Positions 23,649-34,686 of a DNA stretch of 64,000 nt are shown piece after piece. Under the pieces are notes generated by a model. The model worked only from the letters and a program-made list of their open reading frames with translations. It ran no database searches and had not been told where the DNA came from. Position 1 is the stretch's first letter, and the number at the start of each line of letters is the position of its first letter. Location: assembly GCA_964019165.1 (NCBI GenBank), contig OZ025276.1, forward strand, positions 2,231,840 through 2,295,839, read 5' to 3'. The position numbers were made by a program, and so were the translations under genes. The stretch comes from Mastigias papua. Taxonomy: Eukaryota; Cnidaria; Scyphozoa; Rhizostomeae; Mastigiidae.

Positions 23649-24982
23649 TCAAGCACATTTTCTGCAATTTTTGAAACACCTACTCTGACATTTTGATATG
23701 AATGGTTGGGCCGTCAAGTCACTAATTGTACTAACAAGTGTGTCTATATATTCTTCTGTGCTGGATTTAATTTTTATAAGGGTTGGCCGATCTGTACTTT
23801 GCCACTGACTGTACTCCATTTCATCAATCTCTGACTTAACTAAATCTGCTATGACAAAATCTCCAATCAGCTTTGTTCCAGGGCATTCTGAACAGTGATG
23901 TGACATGCATTCATTCCTTTGAACATCACCTCAAAATCTCTGAACAGCTTTGTTCCAGGGCAGTCTGAACAGTGATGTGACATGCATTCATTCCTTTGAA
24001 CATCACAAACAATCATCTTCATCAAATCCTTATAGGTACATGGTGCACATAAAGCATTAACTAAAAGAATTGCATTTTGATGATGCCTGCATACACATAC
24101 AGTATGAGACCCAGAAGCCCCAACATTTACGCACCACTTTGGACTAAGATTGCAAAATTCTGAAAAGCCTATTTCCATTTTTGGGTTCTTCCAGTTTGAA
24201 ATTCAACATACAGCTCTTTCACGTTACATAATAGAAGCCTCTTCTGCTTGTGTATAGTTTGGCCAATACTGACAAAGTCGTATTTTCCGGGCATTGCCCT
24301 TGAGTATTCAACATCGTCATAAAACAACCGCACCACCTCCTCCACACACTCTGCGAGTCTTTTTCAAATTGTCAGGTTTGGATCGGCAAGCACGTTTGGC
24401 TTCATTTAATGATGAAGCTGTCCAGATACGATATTCTGACACATCAAAAAATCTTGCAGCATACTCCCTTTACCATGACTCAGGTACAAGAGTAGGAATC
24501 CTTACATGTTCTCTGTAGGATAACTCTTTCAATCTTTCTTTTAAGAGGTAAAACAACTTATCAAAATCATATGCCTTGGCATCATTTATGGTTGTATTTG
24601 GCTCTTTTCTATAGCATTAGTCTAACTCTTTCCTATGAATGCCAATACTCATTGTTGCTTGCATTTCATGCCATCTAAAGGATCTCTGACGCTTCTCCTT
24701 TACACTTGCTACTCTCCTTCTTTTCTTGATACCATGACACATTATGGGAGAAACACCAGAAATATCAAGACTGGTATTTCCAACATGCATGACACTTTCT
24801 GGATTATCATTATGAGACAATGAATCTTGATAATTGCAGTCCATTTGACTTTCATGCAATGTTCCAGTTTGCTCTTCATCATGAAAGTGAACACTTTGCT
24901 GGTAGCACTTACGACATAATTTCCATCCATTGCCAGATCCAGAGATATTTTGTGAATACTCTTGTTTTTCTTTTTGTTTCAA
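23649..24982 (-). pseudogene. relic of a conserved, uncharacterised multicopy protein family
   Basis: Reading the minus strand from right to left gives, with frameshifts, GWKLCRKCYQQ (about 24920), NDAKAYDFDKLFYLLKERLK (24590-24530), YREHVRIPTLVPESW then a stop (about 24500-24450), VSEYRIWTASSLNEAKRAC (24440-24385), YSRAMPGKYDFVSI and KRLLLCNVKELY (24310-24205), then FCNLSPKWCVNVGASGSH, VCVCRHHQN and a Cys/His-rich HHCSDCPGT (24165-23950), and EMEYSQWQSTDRPTL (about 23815-23770). I recognise this order of blocks from uncharacterised proteins present in many copies in invertebrate genomes, but know no assigned function. The copy is dead: several stops and shifts, plus an internal tandem duplication. 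Confidence 0.6.
23869..24007. repeat. 77-bp tandem duplication inside the relic
   Basis: GCTTTGTTCCAGGGCA(T/G)TCTG through CATTCCTTTGAACATCAC appears twice, starting at about 23870 and 23947, with a single substitution noted. It repeats the Cys-rich SDCPGTKL segment of the protein. Confidence 0.9.
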
Positions 24983-26040
24983 TTGAAAAGATCACAGCAG
25001 TTTACAGACTTTCACTTGAATACAAGCCCATACATCATTTCATAGTGTCTACATATACTTGTGCTGTCACAAATAGACCTAATTCTGCTACGCCATAAGA
25101 GAGATTCTTGATTTTCCTGTGATAGGTCAGAAAATGATGATATGTCAATGTTTCGTGTGAAAGAAGTCCTATGGCATGGTTCATCGAGCACAATTCCAAA
25201 AGTGTAGGACTTCATATCTACCTTGCATTTAACACTAAACTAAACAAGATATCTTTTTCCATTTTATTGCTGCAAAGACCACCCACATTGCGATGTCAGT
25301 CAATGAAAGTATTTTTATGAAAACATTCTGTCTGAAAAGTAAGAATTCTACAGGTACCAAAAATCTGATTTCCACGAAAAATGTGGCGATTTTCATTTGC
25401 ATATAAGTCCATGTGTCGTCATATACAATTGATGAAAACTGGCTGAAATAAGTGGGAACTCTTACTGTTCTAGTAGGTTCATACAAATCGAATGTAAATA
25501 TTTGGGCACACCCTTACAGTTTATTGAATATGTAGACATAACAAAATTCCAGTTTATCCAAATTAAACTGCTAATATCTGTACTTGGCATGTATCAAACA
25601 CAATTAAAAAATAACATGTTTGAAGTTTTCAGGTGTTAGAATGGTTTTCTGCCAATTTTCAGCCAATCATCTATTATAATTGTGGAGAGATGAGAATAAT
25701 TTTGCATTCAGAGCAATGGATGCAACACCCATTTTATCTTTACTTTACTGAATGGCATAACTTTGATATGGTATATAATACTGCACTCAAACTTTGGATT
25801 ATGTTCTACCTCATTAGGAGTTTTATATTTATAAAATAAGAGCAAATTCCATGACATTGTGGTTACAGGTGTTGGATGATTTGATACGGAATGACCCCTA
25901 TGACTCAAGTGTTGTTTCTGTCCACTAAAACATTCTCTTACCCCACCTGACTTTCCTGACTCCCTAGCTTATCCTCAATACTTTGTGCACTGATATTAAC
26001 TTTTAGATATTTAACCAACTAAGATTTCAAATGTTTCAAA
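24983..26040. other. no recognised feature
   Basis: AT-rich. Frames of 60-92 codons on both strands carry no motif. Nothing to annotate. Confidence 0.5.
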
Positions 26041-26565
26041 TGAAGGTATTACTTCGGTGGGGGCAAGTGTCTTCAAAATTATGTCCAGGCAATAAAAATG
26101 ATGGTCATATCTAGTACTAATTCATCCCTTACGAGTATATCATCACGTGCAGAATGATCTATGGAAGTCAGTAATGGACTTTATATCAAATGATCTGAGA
26201 AAGAAGGGCAACTGTGTCCCAACAAAAGAACATTTAGTTTAGTAGAACCCCTTTAATATGACTTCACCAAAATACCTCTACCATCTGTAGTGGAAATAAC
26301 CATGAGGCCTACCGTAAATAGAGCAAAAACAAAATGAAAAGAGAGTTACTGAGCTGAGAATAAAGTTGGTAACATCCTAGAGTTTGCCTGTAAAACATGT
26401 ATGATAAAATCAAGGAGTAAATTCGAATTGAAGGGCAATATCCCAAACGTAAACAAAGTGGCCTAACTCTTGAGACATCCTAACATCCAATTCACGTGCA
26501 TATACAAGAAGTAAGAGCAACCTAAAAGCTCCTAGTACATAAGCAAATAGTGCATCAAATCATAC
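26041..26565. repeat. dispersed repeat family, copy 1
   Basis: Two blocks are shared with other places in the window. The first (about 26085-26235: AATGATGGTCATATCTAGTA ... TGATCTGAGAAAG(A/G)AGGGCAACTG) matches 27418-27543. The second (about 26395-26555: ATGATAAAATCAAGGAGTAA ... CTCCTAGTACATAAGC) matches 58630-58785 very closely. No ORF or clear termini; nature of the parent element unknown. Confidence 0.75.
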
Positions 26566-27365
26566 TGAATGTATACTGCACTTATTATTGTGCAATTGCT
26601 TCTTGACCTTCACCCTTTTCCTATACAACCCCACAGCCTAGCGCAGGAATTCGAGCATTTTTTGCACAAGTGTGTCTCGCAATTTTCTTTGATTTGCACA
26701 ATGCACCGCCGAAGGCCACGTGCTCCATCACAGAGGTCCATGATGTCACCTTCTCGTGATCCTATGTGACCTGTTTTGATCATTGCTCATCAAAAATGCA
26801 AACCATGCAACTTTCATGGGGGCACTGCGTTAGTCTTTCCAAGGCTAATCTGCAACTTTTGAACTGAGTAAGGGGAGCCCGCATTTAGTGGGCTATCAGT
26901 ACTAAGCTAGTGCACTGTATATGAAATAAGCACATAATCCTTCAAAATGTTCTGTACAGTGAGGCATTAATGAACAACCTCATGTATTGTCTCCTGCATA
27001 CTTCAATTCTAATGTAGAGAGTCTTGTAAAATCTAGTACTATAATTTGAACAGTGTATAACATATACAGTATAGTCTATCAAATGACAGGTATGACTACT
27101 ACTGTGATCTGTGGGGTGATCGCAAATCTTGCCCAAAGGGTTACACAATTATGTCTGAACTATACACCTGTAATATGGTCGCATCTAGTTATCCTTTGCT
27201 AACTGGTATATTAGCCTTATTTAGCCAATAAAGTAGGTTGTATAGAATTCTAATACCTCAGAAGACTCCATAGTCTTACTTCGTAAAACTAAAAGAATAC
27301 TGCTATGTATAGGAAGCATGTTATAAAACATAAATCATCAACCCAGGTTGCGAACAATAGCAGTA
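26566..27365. other. no recognised feature
   Basis: AT-rich spacer between two copies of the dispersed repeat. The frame at 26569-26769 has no motif. Confidence 0.5.
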
Positions 27366-28115
27366 TTTGGGATGGGAGGTGATAGTAGGGGTTTCAGAGA
27401 TCAAGTCTACACAATAGGAATGATCATACTATCTAGTAGTAAGTAATCCCTGAAAACTATATCATCATGTACAGACAGATCAATAGAACTCAGTAATGGC
27501 ATTTATAACAAATGAGCTGAGAAAGGAGGGCAACTGGTTTCAACAAAGAAACATTCATATTGACTAAGAACTATGAAAGTGTTATAAATAAAGAGTGCTG
27601 GGATTAAGCTACAAACTGTACTGGGAGTAAGGAAGGCATCAGCTACGGGACTGATGGTAATATGAGGCGCACTTCACAGTTTTAGAGAGAATGCATGCTA
27701 TAGTTTCCTCAACATAATGCAAGGAGAAGGAATGGAAAGAGATGCATCAAACTGCAATAATCTACAAAATAAATTGAATGACGTCCTAGATTTAGCCTAC
27801 AATAACCACGTTGCAAACATAAAGAGGTATGTAGAAGGTACACACAACATCTTATCTGTAAACAATGCCAGAGTGGCCTAGCATAGTGACATCCTTTCCT
27901 CCAACTGTCGCGTATAAGGTAAAAGTGGACAGCACTCTAAACATCTTAGCAATTATTAATTAGTCCAATGGGTTCTACCAAACAACTTCCAGAACTCTCT
28001 GCAGTCTCAAATCTATTATGTAGTTGTTTGGAAGCACAGGATTGAATGTATCTGCAATCGTGAGATGAACTTGGGAATCCCCTCGCATATCTCCTTACAA
28101 ACCACAGCAGAATAA
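27366..28115. repeat. dispersed repeat family, copy 2 (most diverged)
   Basis: Contains the first block (27418-27543), a diverged second block (about 27835-27950: ATCTGTAAACAATGCCAGAGTGG ... CATCCTTTCCTCCAAC shortened here) and a third block at 28060-28105 (CTTGGGAATCCCC, CATAT/CATTT, ACAAAC) that matches copy 3 at 58985-59025. The same order of blocks in the copies shows one parent sequence. Confidence 0.6.
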
Positions 28116-28980
28116 AGATTGAGGGATACCAAAACGCTATATGGCTAAAACCCAAGAAACTTAGCAAGTAAAGTACAAAATATTCGGGCATCTTGTAAAT
28201 GAATGTATCACTTAGTTTTGAGTAATCACACTTGACATGAAAGACGAAGAACAGTCCCACTATTGTTTAAACTATAAGGGGGCCTACAAACCCCTCAGAG
28301 TTATAGTAGAGAACACCACAAAACCTCATACAAAAAAGCAGGTAAAACAGTAAAGAAATAAGAGAAAACAATTTCAGTACTCTACTGGTCGATATTTTAT
28401 TACGGCTTACTTTATTCTCCTCAAAATAAAACTGGAGCTTCACCTCAAGCAAAAACAACCAAAACTGAAATCTTCCCGAATGTTATTCTATGTCAGGCAA
28501 CAAAGCGTAAAAAGTAAGCAAAAATACACAGCGATATACCACAAAATACAACATGAAATATCTTCTACATGGTTTATCACAACATATGGCAAAAACACTA
28601 TATATATACAATTAAAGTCTTCTTCACTGTATTACCTGTCCATTACTTTACAGATCAAAGGAGATTATTTATGTGACGATAAAAGGGAAACGAAGGAAAC
28701 CTAATTTTGATGGTGAAAGAAAGAGAACCAACTTAAAAGACAAATTAAAAGGAAATAACACACAAAGACCTAAAGAAATAAAAATTTTAAAAAGAAAAAT
28801 CAATAAGGAAAATAAAAACAATATACCTAAAATCGAACATCTACATTTTGGAGCAGTTGTCAATATTTCTAAGTGTACTTCGAGTTTCAACAACATGCAG
28901 AACCGTTGAAAGTTTTTTATAATTTAACGTATGTGCAGACTTACATGCCTTCATTTATATTGTGTCTTGAGTGATTTAAG
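28116..28980. other. no recognised feature
   Basis: AT-rich with A-rich lysine/asparagine frames (28480-28909) that look like chance translation. No motif. Confidence 0.5.
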
Positions 28981-29348
28981 GGTGTTCTATCCCATCAAAA
29001 TCAAGGAAAACTTTAAATTTTGTCATTTTTAGGTTTGTCTGTCCTCTTGTAGAGAAATTGTTAGGCTTTCTTGCAATGCAATAAAATTTTTGATAGCATT
29101 TTCATACAAAAAGGTATCCCTCAGTACGTAGAGGTCAGTATATAACTATTCTCTATAGTTACCATTTTATCAATTGTTGCCATTGCTAGAGGAGAAAGAA
29201 GTTCTCTTGGAGAGAACACCTTGCCCCTCCATGATTTTGTTTGCTTTTCTCCCTGTGGCCATTACATCATTGGATGCACATTCAAGTCAATAAAATTAAT
29301 GCACCTTAAGTAAAAAATTTGCACTGATGATATGGGATTAGCAACGAA

Positions 29349-29870
29349 ATGGTTCCAAAGAAGTATCAAAGTATTAGAGCAGCTAAGGCCAGGAAGAGGA
29401 AAGGTTTCAAAGGAGTGCAGTGGCAAAACATGGAAGCTTTATGTGGGCTTGATAGTGTAGACAATGCCATTGGCATTGCAGATAGTATTAGTAGTCAACA
29501 ACATTGTGAAGAAGAAACTCTTAGGCCATGTACTCCGTCACAGGAAAAACTGCTACACAGCTCATTCAATACTGATGAAGACACCAAGTCTCCACTCACA
29601 AGAGGTGTATGTGAAGAACCAAACTGTAGTCTAAATTATGAAGGATCTTCTGGTGCAATGGAAGCAGGGATATCATCATAGCTGCTGGAATAAGCAATGT
29701 TGGCCTAAACACACTTAGAATGCTGAGGAGAGAAGATTTCTTGAGAACAAAGACATAATTATAGAAGGTCACCATGAAGTATAAAAGATACCGAAGTAGA
29801 AAGAAAGCAGATAGAAGAAAAGCTGCTACATCTTCCAAAAAGCATTATTCCTCTGGTGCTTTTGATATTT
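29349..29870 (+). pseudogene. relic of a basic N-terminal transposase-associated ORF
   Basis: ATG 29349 (context AACGAA-ATG-G) starts a frame with a strongly basic beginning (KKYQSIRAAKARKRKGF) and a polar, Ser/Thr-rich continuation to 29681. After a break, a basic block RYRSRKKADRRKAATSSKK and HYSSGAFD follows at 29785-29870. Basic N-terminus plus a later (Y)xxGAF block reminds me of Kolobok/Mutator-like transposase proteins of invertebrates, but the catalytic domain is absent, so identity stays open. Confidence 0.35.
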
Positions 29871-29999
29871 GTAGGCTGGAGGAAAATACAAGAGAGGAGT
29901 CCCGTGAATGCTCAAATGCTAGACAGATAGGGAAAAAGGATTAAGAACAGGAAAAAGCCACTCTGCTAAGCCATCTAAAAAGAAAAGGACAGATTTAAT

Positions 30000-30376
30000 T
30001 TTTGATCCAGCTATTACTATGCCAGTTCCTTTGGCAGTCATCAAAAATTGTAAAAGCTAAGTTATTGGTGCCTACTTGGTTTTTCTTTGGACAGTAGTTT
30101 GAAATGGGTGTATTACTGTCATGCATAGCAATCTAGGGTTTAAGCCCAATTTTCTCACAAGTAGAATTTTCTGTGGTACCTTAACAGGAATAGGAATATA
30201 TTGAGTTTCATTGCTAAGATGTCATTGAAAGTTTGCAGAGACCCTTGTAGAAAGACTTAAAAGGAGATGAATTGGAAAATTTTGTAAAATATTCAAAATG
30301 GTAGGTGTTTCCATGGAAACAAGCCTGTTGAGGATAACATGACCTTATATAGCTATTATCACAATTTTAATCAATA
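30000..30376. other. no recognised feature
   Basis: Noncoding AT-rich sequence up to the ISL2EU-like inverted repeat. Confidence 0.5.
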
Positions 30377-30618
30377 CACCACTTTCACGGACCGCGCACT
30401 AGAGGACTGGGCCGAGATTTGGGGTGAAAGAAATTTTTGGTTGTATACAAATACTTATGAATACGGCTTGATGATTGTGAATATCGTTGGGTATTTCACG
30501 TGTCTCTCATCGTTTTCATTTGTTATCTGCTATTATTTGTTGATATGTGATCTGGCTACCTTGGGAAGAGTGTTTTCTCAAAACTTTTACGAGTAATTTA
30601 GGCTCACAGCTCACAGAA
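30377..30618 (+). repeat. left inverted repeat, about 242 bp
   Basis: Pairs with 32760-33002; from CACCACTTTCAC through GGCTCACAGCTCACAGAA. TA at 30375-30376 is the likely 2-bp target copy. Confidence 0.9.
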
Positions 30619-30665
30619 GTAGTATCTTGCACTGTAGTGGCCTAAGCCTACCCAGTCATATCGTA

Positions 30666-31110
30666 ATGGTCAATGGAAACTGTGTTGTAGTTGGTTGCCG
30701 AAATAGCAACTACAGATTGAAATAGTGGAAGAAGAAGGACTTTAGTGAGTATAAAGATCTTTCTCAGAAATAGCCCTTGTCCAAGACCTTCCACGCTGCA
30801 TCACTCCCACAGTAAACTTCTCAACTCATAAACGGGAAAGTCTGGATTTGTAAAATGAGAAGGGTATCTGGAAAGAATACAGCTTGGACCCCAGGTGAGA
30901 GTGATATAGTTTGTTCAGAGCATTTTGTTGATGGACCACTAACTGTTGAAAACTCAGATCCAACTTGGAATTTAAGATACATAGCTGGAGTGAAAAAGCA
31001 AAGAAAAGTTTTGGTATGTCAAACTGAGCTTCCAGCAACTGAGACAGTAGAAGAACTGAATTCAAGTATCTCCATGGGTGTTATCTTGCTGAGGAGTCAT
31101 CCTGTGTAAA
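30666..31110 (+). pseudogene. THAP zinc-finger domain of the transposase, broken
   Basis: From ATG 30666 the frame reads CVVVGCRNSNYRLK and then a stop (TAG). After further breaks, W-x-C-K-M-RRVSGKNTAW, TPGESDIVCSEHFVDG and NSDPTWNLRY follow (30840-30985). C-x-x-x-x-C, W and C-S-E-H-F are the THAP C2CH signature. The domain would bind the element's ends. Stops and frameshifts make it nonfunctional. Confidence 0.8.
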
Positions 31111-31417
31111 CCGTCCAAATATGGGAGCACAAAGTGCTGCTTTGCAGAGTGAAATTGAAATACTTAGAGCGGAACATTTTAAGCCAAGTTGATAAAGTAT
31201 CACATACACTTTTAAAAGAAAAATCTGCAAGAAAGCCATTTTAATGGGTGCATAGAAAACCTGATGCTAAAATGCAATTTTACACTGGCTTGCAAACTGT
31301 GACTATATTTAACTTAATATTTGATATATATAGCCTAGCCTGCCAACAATAATATATTGGAGAGGAAAGCAAACTCAGTCACCATCAAAAAGTAAGTTCT
31401 CTAGGAGACAACATAGA

Positions 31418-32035
31418 GTGACCCATAGAGATCAGTTTCTAATGGTTCTTATGTGGATTAGACTTGGCATTTTCAATGAGGATTTAGCAGATAGATTTTG
31501 TTTTTCCTTTTGTGTATGCTCAAAGACATTTACCACATGGATCAAAATGTTGGCAAGCTTAAATGGGAATGCTCTCATTTTCTGGCTTCCAAGGGGCCTA
31601 ATTCAATCAAATTTGCCTTCTGCACCCAAAAAGTTTAGCCCAAAAACAAGATGCATAATAGACTGCATTGAGATTTTGTATTGAAAGATAAAGGTTTTTG
31701 CATGTTAAAGAATGAACTTGGTCAGATTATAAGAATCACAACACAGGTAGATTTCTAATTGTAATGTCCCCAAATGGCTACATCATAGTCTTATTTTGAT
31801 TTTATAATTATTGCTCTATGAATATGTCGCCTGGGCTAGAGTAGAGTCTCAAATGATGGCAGCAGACTGTGAAAAGACAAAGCTAATTTCAGAATTCATG
31901 TTGAACTTGCCATTAATAGAATAAAAGAATTCAAGATAGTTAAAAATGAATTGCCAATAAATGCATTACCATTAGTAGAAGGCATTATGAAGCTGTGTAG
32001 CAATACGCAATATTCAAGTACCATTAATTAAAAGT
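31418..32035 (+). pseudogene. DDE_Tnp_4-type transposase core, broken
   Basis: The frame 31418-31684 reads HRDQFLMVLMWIRLGIFNED, LADRFCFSFCVCSKTFTTWI and RCIIDCIEI, the helix-turn-helix-like lead-in and first Asp region of THAP-associated DDE transposases. The last catalytic region survives further on as FRIHVELAINRIKEFKI (about 31890-31945). The middle part is too decayed to place the second Asp. Confidence 0.8.
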
Positions 32036-32155
32036 TGAGAAAGAACTAACGAAAAGAAGTTATACTATTCACAAATTAGATGTTAAGTGCAAAAGATGAA
32101 ACAGGCTTTATACTTATTAAAGCTCAGGAAGCCAAGTGATAAGAATAGTTTAACA

Positions 32156-32262
32156 TATTATATTATGGAATAGTATATGATAGTGAAGTATAGTATAATA
32201 TAGCATAGTACAGTATAATATTGCATAGTGTAGTATAGCATAGTATAGTATGCTTTAGAAAT
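32156..32262. repeat. degenerate (TATAG)n-type simple repeat
   Basis: Imperfect repeats of TATAG/CATAG/TATAA between the two convergent gene remnants. Confidence 0.85.
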
Positions 32263-32614
32263 GTTATATGATTAAAATGGTTATATACATTTACATACAC
32301 TTCTTTGCTGAGTGTCTGATTTCCAAATTTATGAAAATACTGAAGGAACATAATGGACTAATGTAAAATTCTTCTGAATTCCTTTCCAACTATAGCCAGT
32401 GCTCTCTATCAAATTCCAACTTGTCAAGAAAATAGCTATGGTCATTACTGGCAAGTTCATTAGGATGAAAACTATGACTTAAACCTGCCCATGTACAGTG
32501 TAACTGGCCAGTATCTAACCCAACCCTGATCCAATTTGCACGGCTCTGGAATCATATGGCTGCCATCCACATACAGTTTTTTCACAATGTCTAGCAATAT
32601 CTGCTTGGACTTCC

Positions 32615-32719
32615 TCAGCTGTTGTATTCTTCCTTCTTTCCACTAATTTTCAATCCCCGAAGATGTAAGAAGTCCTTCAATTCATCAACTTTCTTTGTAG
32701 ATATCGTTGCCAAATCCAT
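32615..32719 (-). pseudogene. SAP-domain-like N-terminus on the opposite strand
   Basis: From ATG 32719 the minus strand encodes 34 residues, LATISTKKVDELKDFLHLRG with KISGKKEE after it, before TGA. This matches the SAP helix-extended-loop-helix pattern (L-x-x-x-V-x-E-L-K-x-F-L-x-x-R-G-L-x-x-x-G-K-K-x-E) used for DNA binding at the start of SWIM/YqaJ-type proteins in invertebrates. It starts just inside the right inverted repeat and would face the transposase gene. The downstream nuclease part is lost or unreadable. Confidence 0.55.
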
Positions 32720-32759
32720 GTTGCTCGATTAGGCCTATTACCCAACGCAGCTTATCTAT

Positions 32760-33002
32760 TTCTGTGAGCTGTGAGCCTAAATTACTCGTAAAAGTTTTGA
32801 GAAAACACTCTTCCCAAGGCAGCCAGATCACATATTAGCAAATAATAGCAGATAACAAATGAAAAGGACGAGAGACACGCGAAATATCCTACGATATTCA
32901 CAATCAACAAGCGGTAGTCATAAGTATTTGTCTACAAGAAAAAAATTTCTTTCACCCCAAATCTCGGCCCAGTCCTCTAGTGCGCGGTCGGTGAAAGTGG
33001 TG
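32760..33002 (-). repeat. right inverted repeat, about 243 bp
   Basis: Reverse complement of 30377-30618, ending GAAAGTGGTG and followed by TA at 33003-33004. Confidence 0.9.
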
Positions 33003-33439
33003 TATTAGAGGCACAGAATAATGGGAAATTATTCAGAGGATTTCAATACTTTTTATGATATTTAGAATCTTGCCTAGGAATTTACTTGCTAATTGTTTGC
33101 ATAACTTTGCATAAATTAACATATTTATAGAAAGCTCTGTGTTTTTTGAATAACCACCCTACAACCTAACTTGAGGTAATATTTCATCATCTTCACTCTT
33201 GCAGTTCTAAACTTAAAAGTCTGTTGGTACTACAGAACTTCACTATAGCACGAAAAAGTGGGAACATTGCTTTAGCATATTGAAAGCTTTTTTCGTCCGA
33301 CACTCGTCAGAGTATGAAACGTCGGATAGCGACCGAAAGGTGAAACGAAATATATAGCCAGATGTGGGTACACGTGATGTGATGAATAATGCGTCTATTT
33401 GGCTCTATGATTGGCCAATTAGCACCTATTCACCATTGT

Positions 33440-34686
33440 TTACTTGAAGAGTCCAAGTGAAAAAACGAACTCTTTTTGTTTACACAAGACTGGGTTTTGA
33501 GTCTTGATGTAAACCAATTCCAAAACACCTAAATGAAAGGACGATCTTGCTTGCCCAATGATCCGAAAAGTATCGTCTGTATATGTTTTGGCGCATTCTG
33601 GATTTGTAATAAGATGGTGTCCTATGGCCGAATCACTTTTCATTTTAGAAATAGAGTTTTTACACATACGAGGTGGCTGTTCTCTTGTTGTTGTGTTTTT
33701 CGTCCTGATGCTTGTGGGGACATGTTGTTTTAGTCTGTCTGCTAGTCTCTGTGTGGTGCGCCCTACCTACCGAGCATCACATTGGCACGAAAATTCGTAA
33801 ACTACACAACTTTTTTGAGTGGTAGGAACGCTATCTTTTTTAGCAGATGGTAGCATGACTCTAGTGTTATAAACCGCAAGGGGCTTCACAGCATAGAAGC
33901 AAGATGTAATGGCTTTGTTAATGTGGTTTTCAAATTTTGAAGAAACATTTCCAATCCAAGGCAATTTTAGGTAGACCGGGCACTTTTCAGGACCAAACTG
34001 TTTTTCTGATGACATGTTGGCTAGTTTTTCCGTAATGCAAGAAACAAGGACATCTTCTGGATATCCATTGTCAATAAGCAGTTGTTTTATTGTGCCCAGC
34101 TCAGAATCTAACTTGGTTTTAGAGCAAATCATAAGTGCCCTGTGAACTAAAGCTTTTATAAGGTTGATTTTTCTAGCTTTTGGGCTAAAGGAATTCCAAC
34201 GGATGTATTGACCAGTAAACGTTGGCTTCCTGTAAATGCTGGTGAGAAATCCAGTGCCCCCTTTCTCAACCGAAACGTCTAGAAAAGTCAAGGAGTTGTT
34301 TTGCTCCTTCTCTACTGTAAAATTTAGGGCTGGATGTAGTTGGTTGAGGTTGACGTGAAAACGGTCACATTCCAGCTCAGAACCGAAAATAACAAAAGTA
34401 TCGTCAACATAATGAAAGTAGACACCTGGCTTTATGGTGTTATTGAAAAGTCTACTTTCATGAAAACCCACGAAAATATTTGCCAAAGCTGGCCCCAAAG
34501 GGCTGCCCATTGCCACTCCGTCTAATTGTATATACATCTGGTTGTTAAAACTACATTCCACTCCTCGCGTAGCAACTAGCATCAATTCTTTGAAAGTATC
34601 CTCGGGGAATGGAGGGCAATCAAGCTGACCTCTATACAAAGCATCAGCACAAATCCCTATGGTGTCATCTAATGGCACGTTGGTGA
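33440..34686 (-). pseudogene. Penelope-like RT + GIY-YIG protein, left copy (one nonsense codon)
   Basis: Minus-strand twin of the right copy. Motif B (GVAMGSPLGPALANIF) and motif C (YVDDTFV) of the RT are intact, followed by the linker with KPTFTGQYIRWNS and a Cys-rich CQCDAR. A stop at 33767-33769 (TAG where the right copy has the Tyr of YVG in the GIY-YIG motif) cuts the endonuclease off; the same frame then stays open to 33440. The RT lacks everything before motif A because of 5' truncation, so this copy cannot be active. Confidence 0.9.

Larger units (their letters stand above)
30377..33002. mobile_element. decayed ISL2EU/IS4EU-like DNA transposon (THAP-DDE plus SAP-like ORF)
   Basis: A 2626-bp segment bounded by inverted repeats of about 242 bp that begin CACCACTTTCAC, flanked on both sides by TA. 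The plus strand carries remnants of a THAP domain and a DDE_Tnp_4-type core; the minus strand, from the right end, carries a short SAP-like ORF. Two convergent genes of this kind fit ISL2EU-type elements, which encode a transposase and a second, nuclease-associated protein. All genes are broken. The repeats are still recognisable end to end but differ at many positions, so the element is old. Confidence 0.7.
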
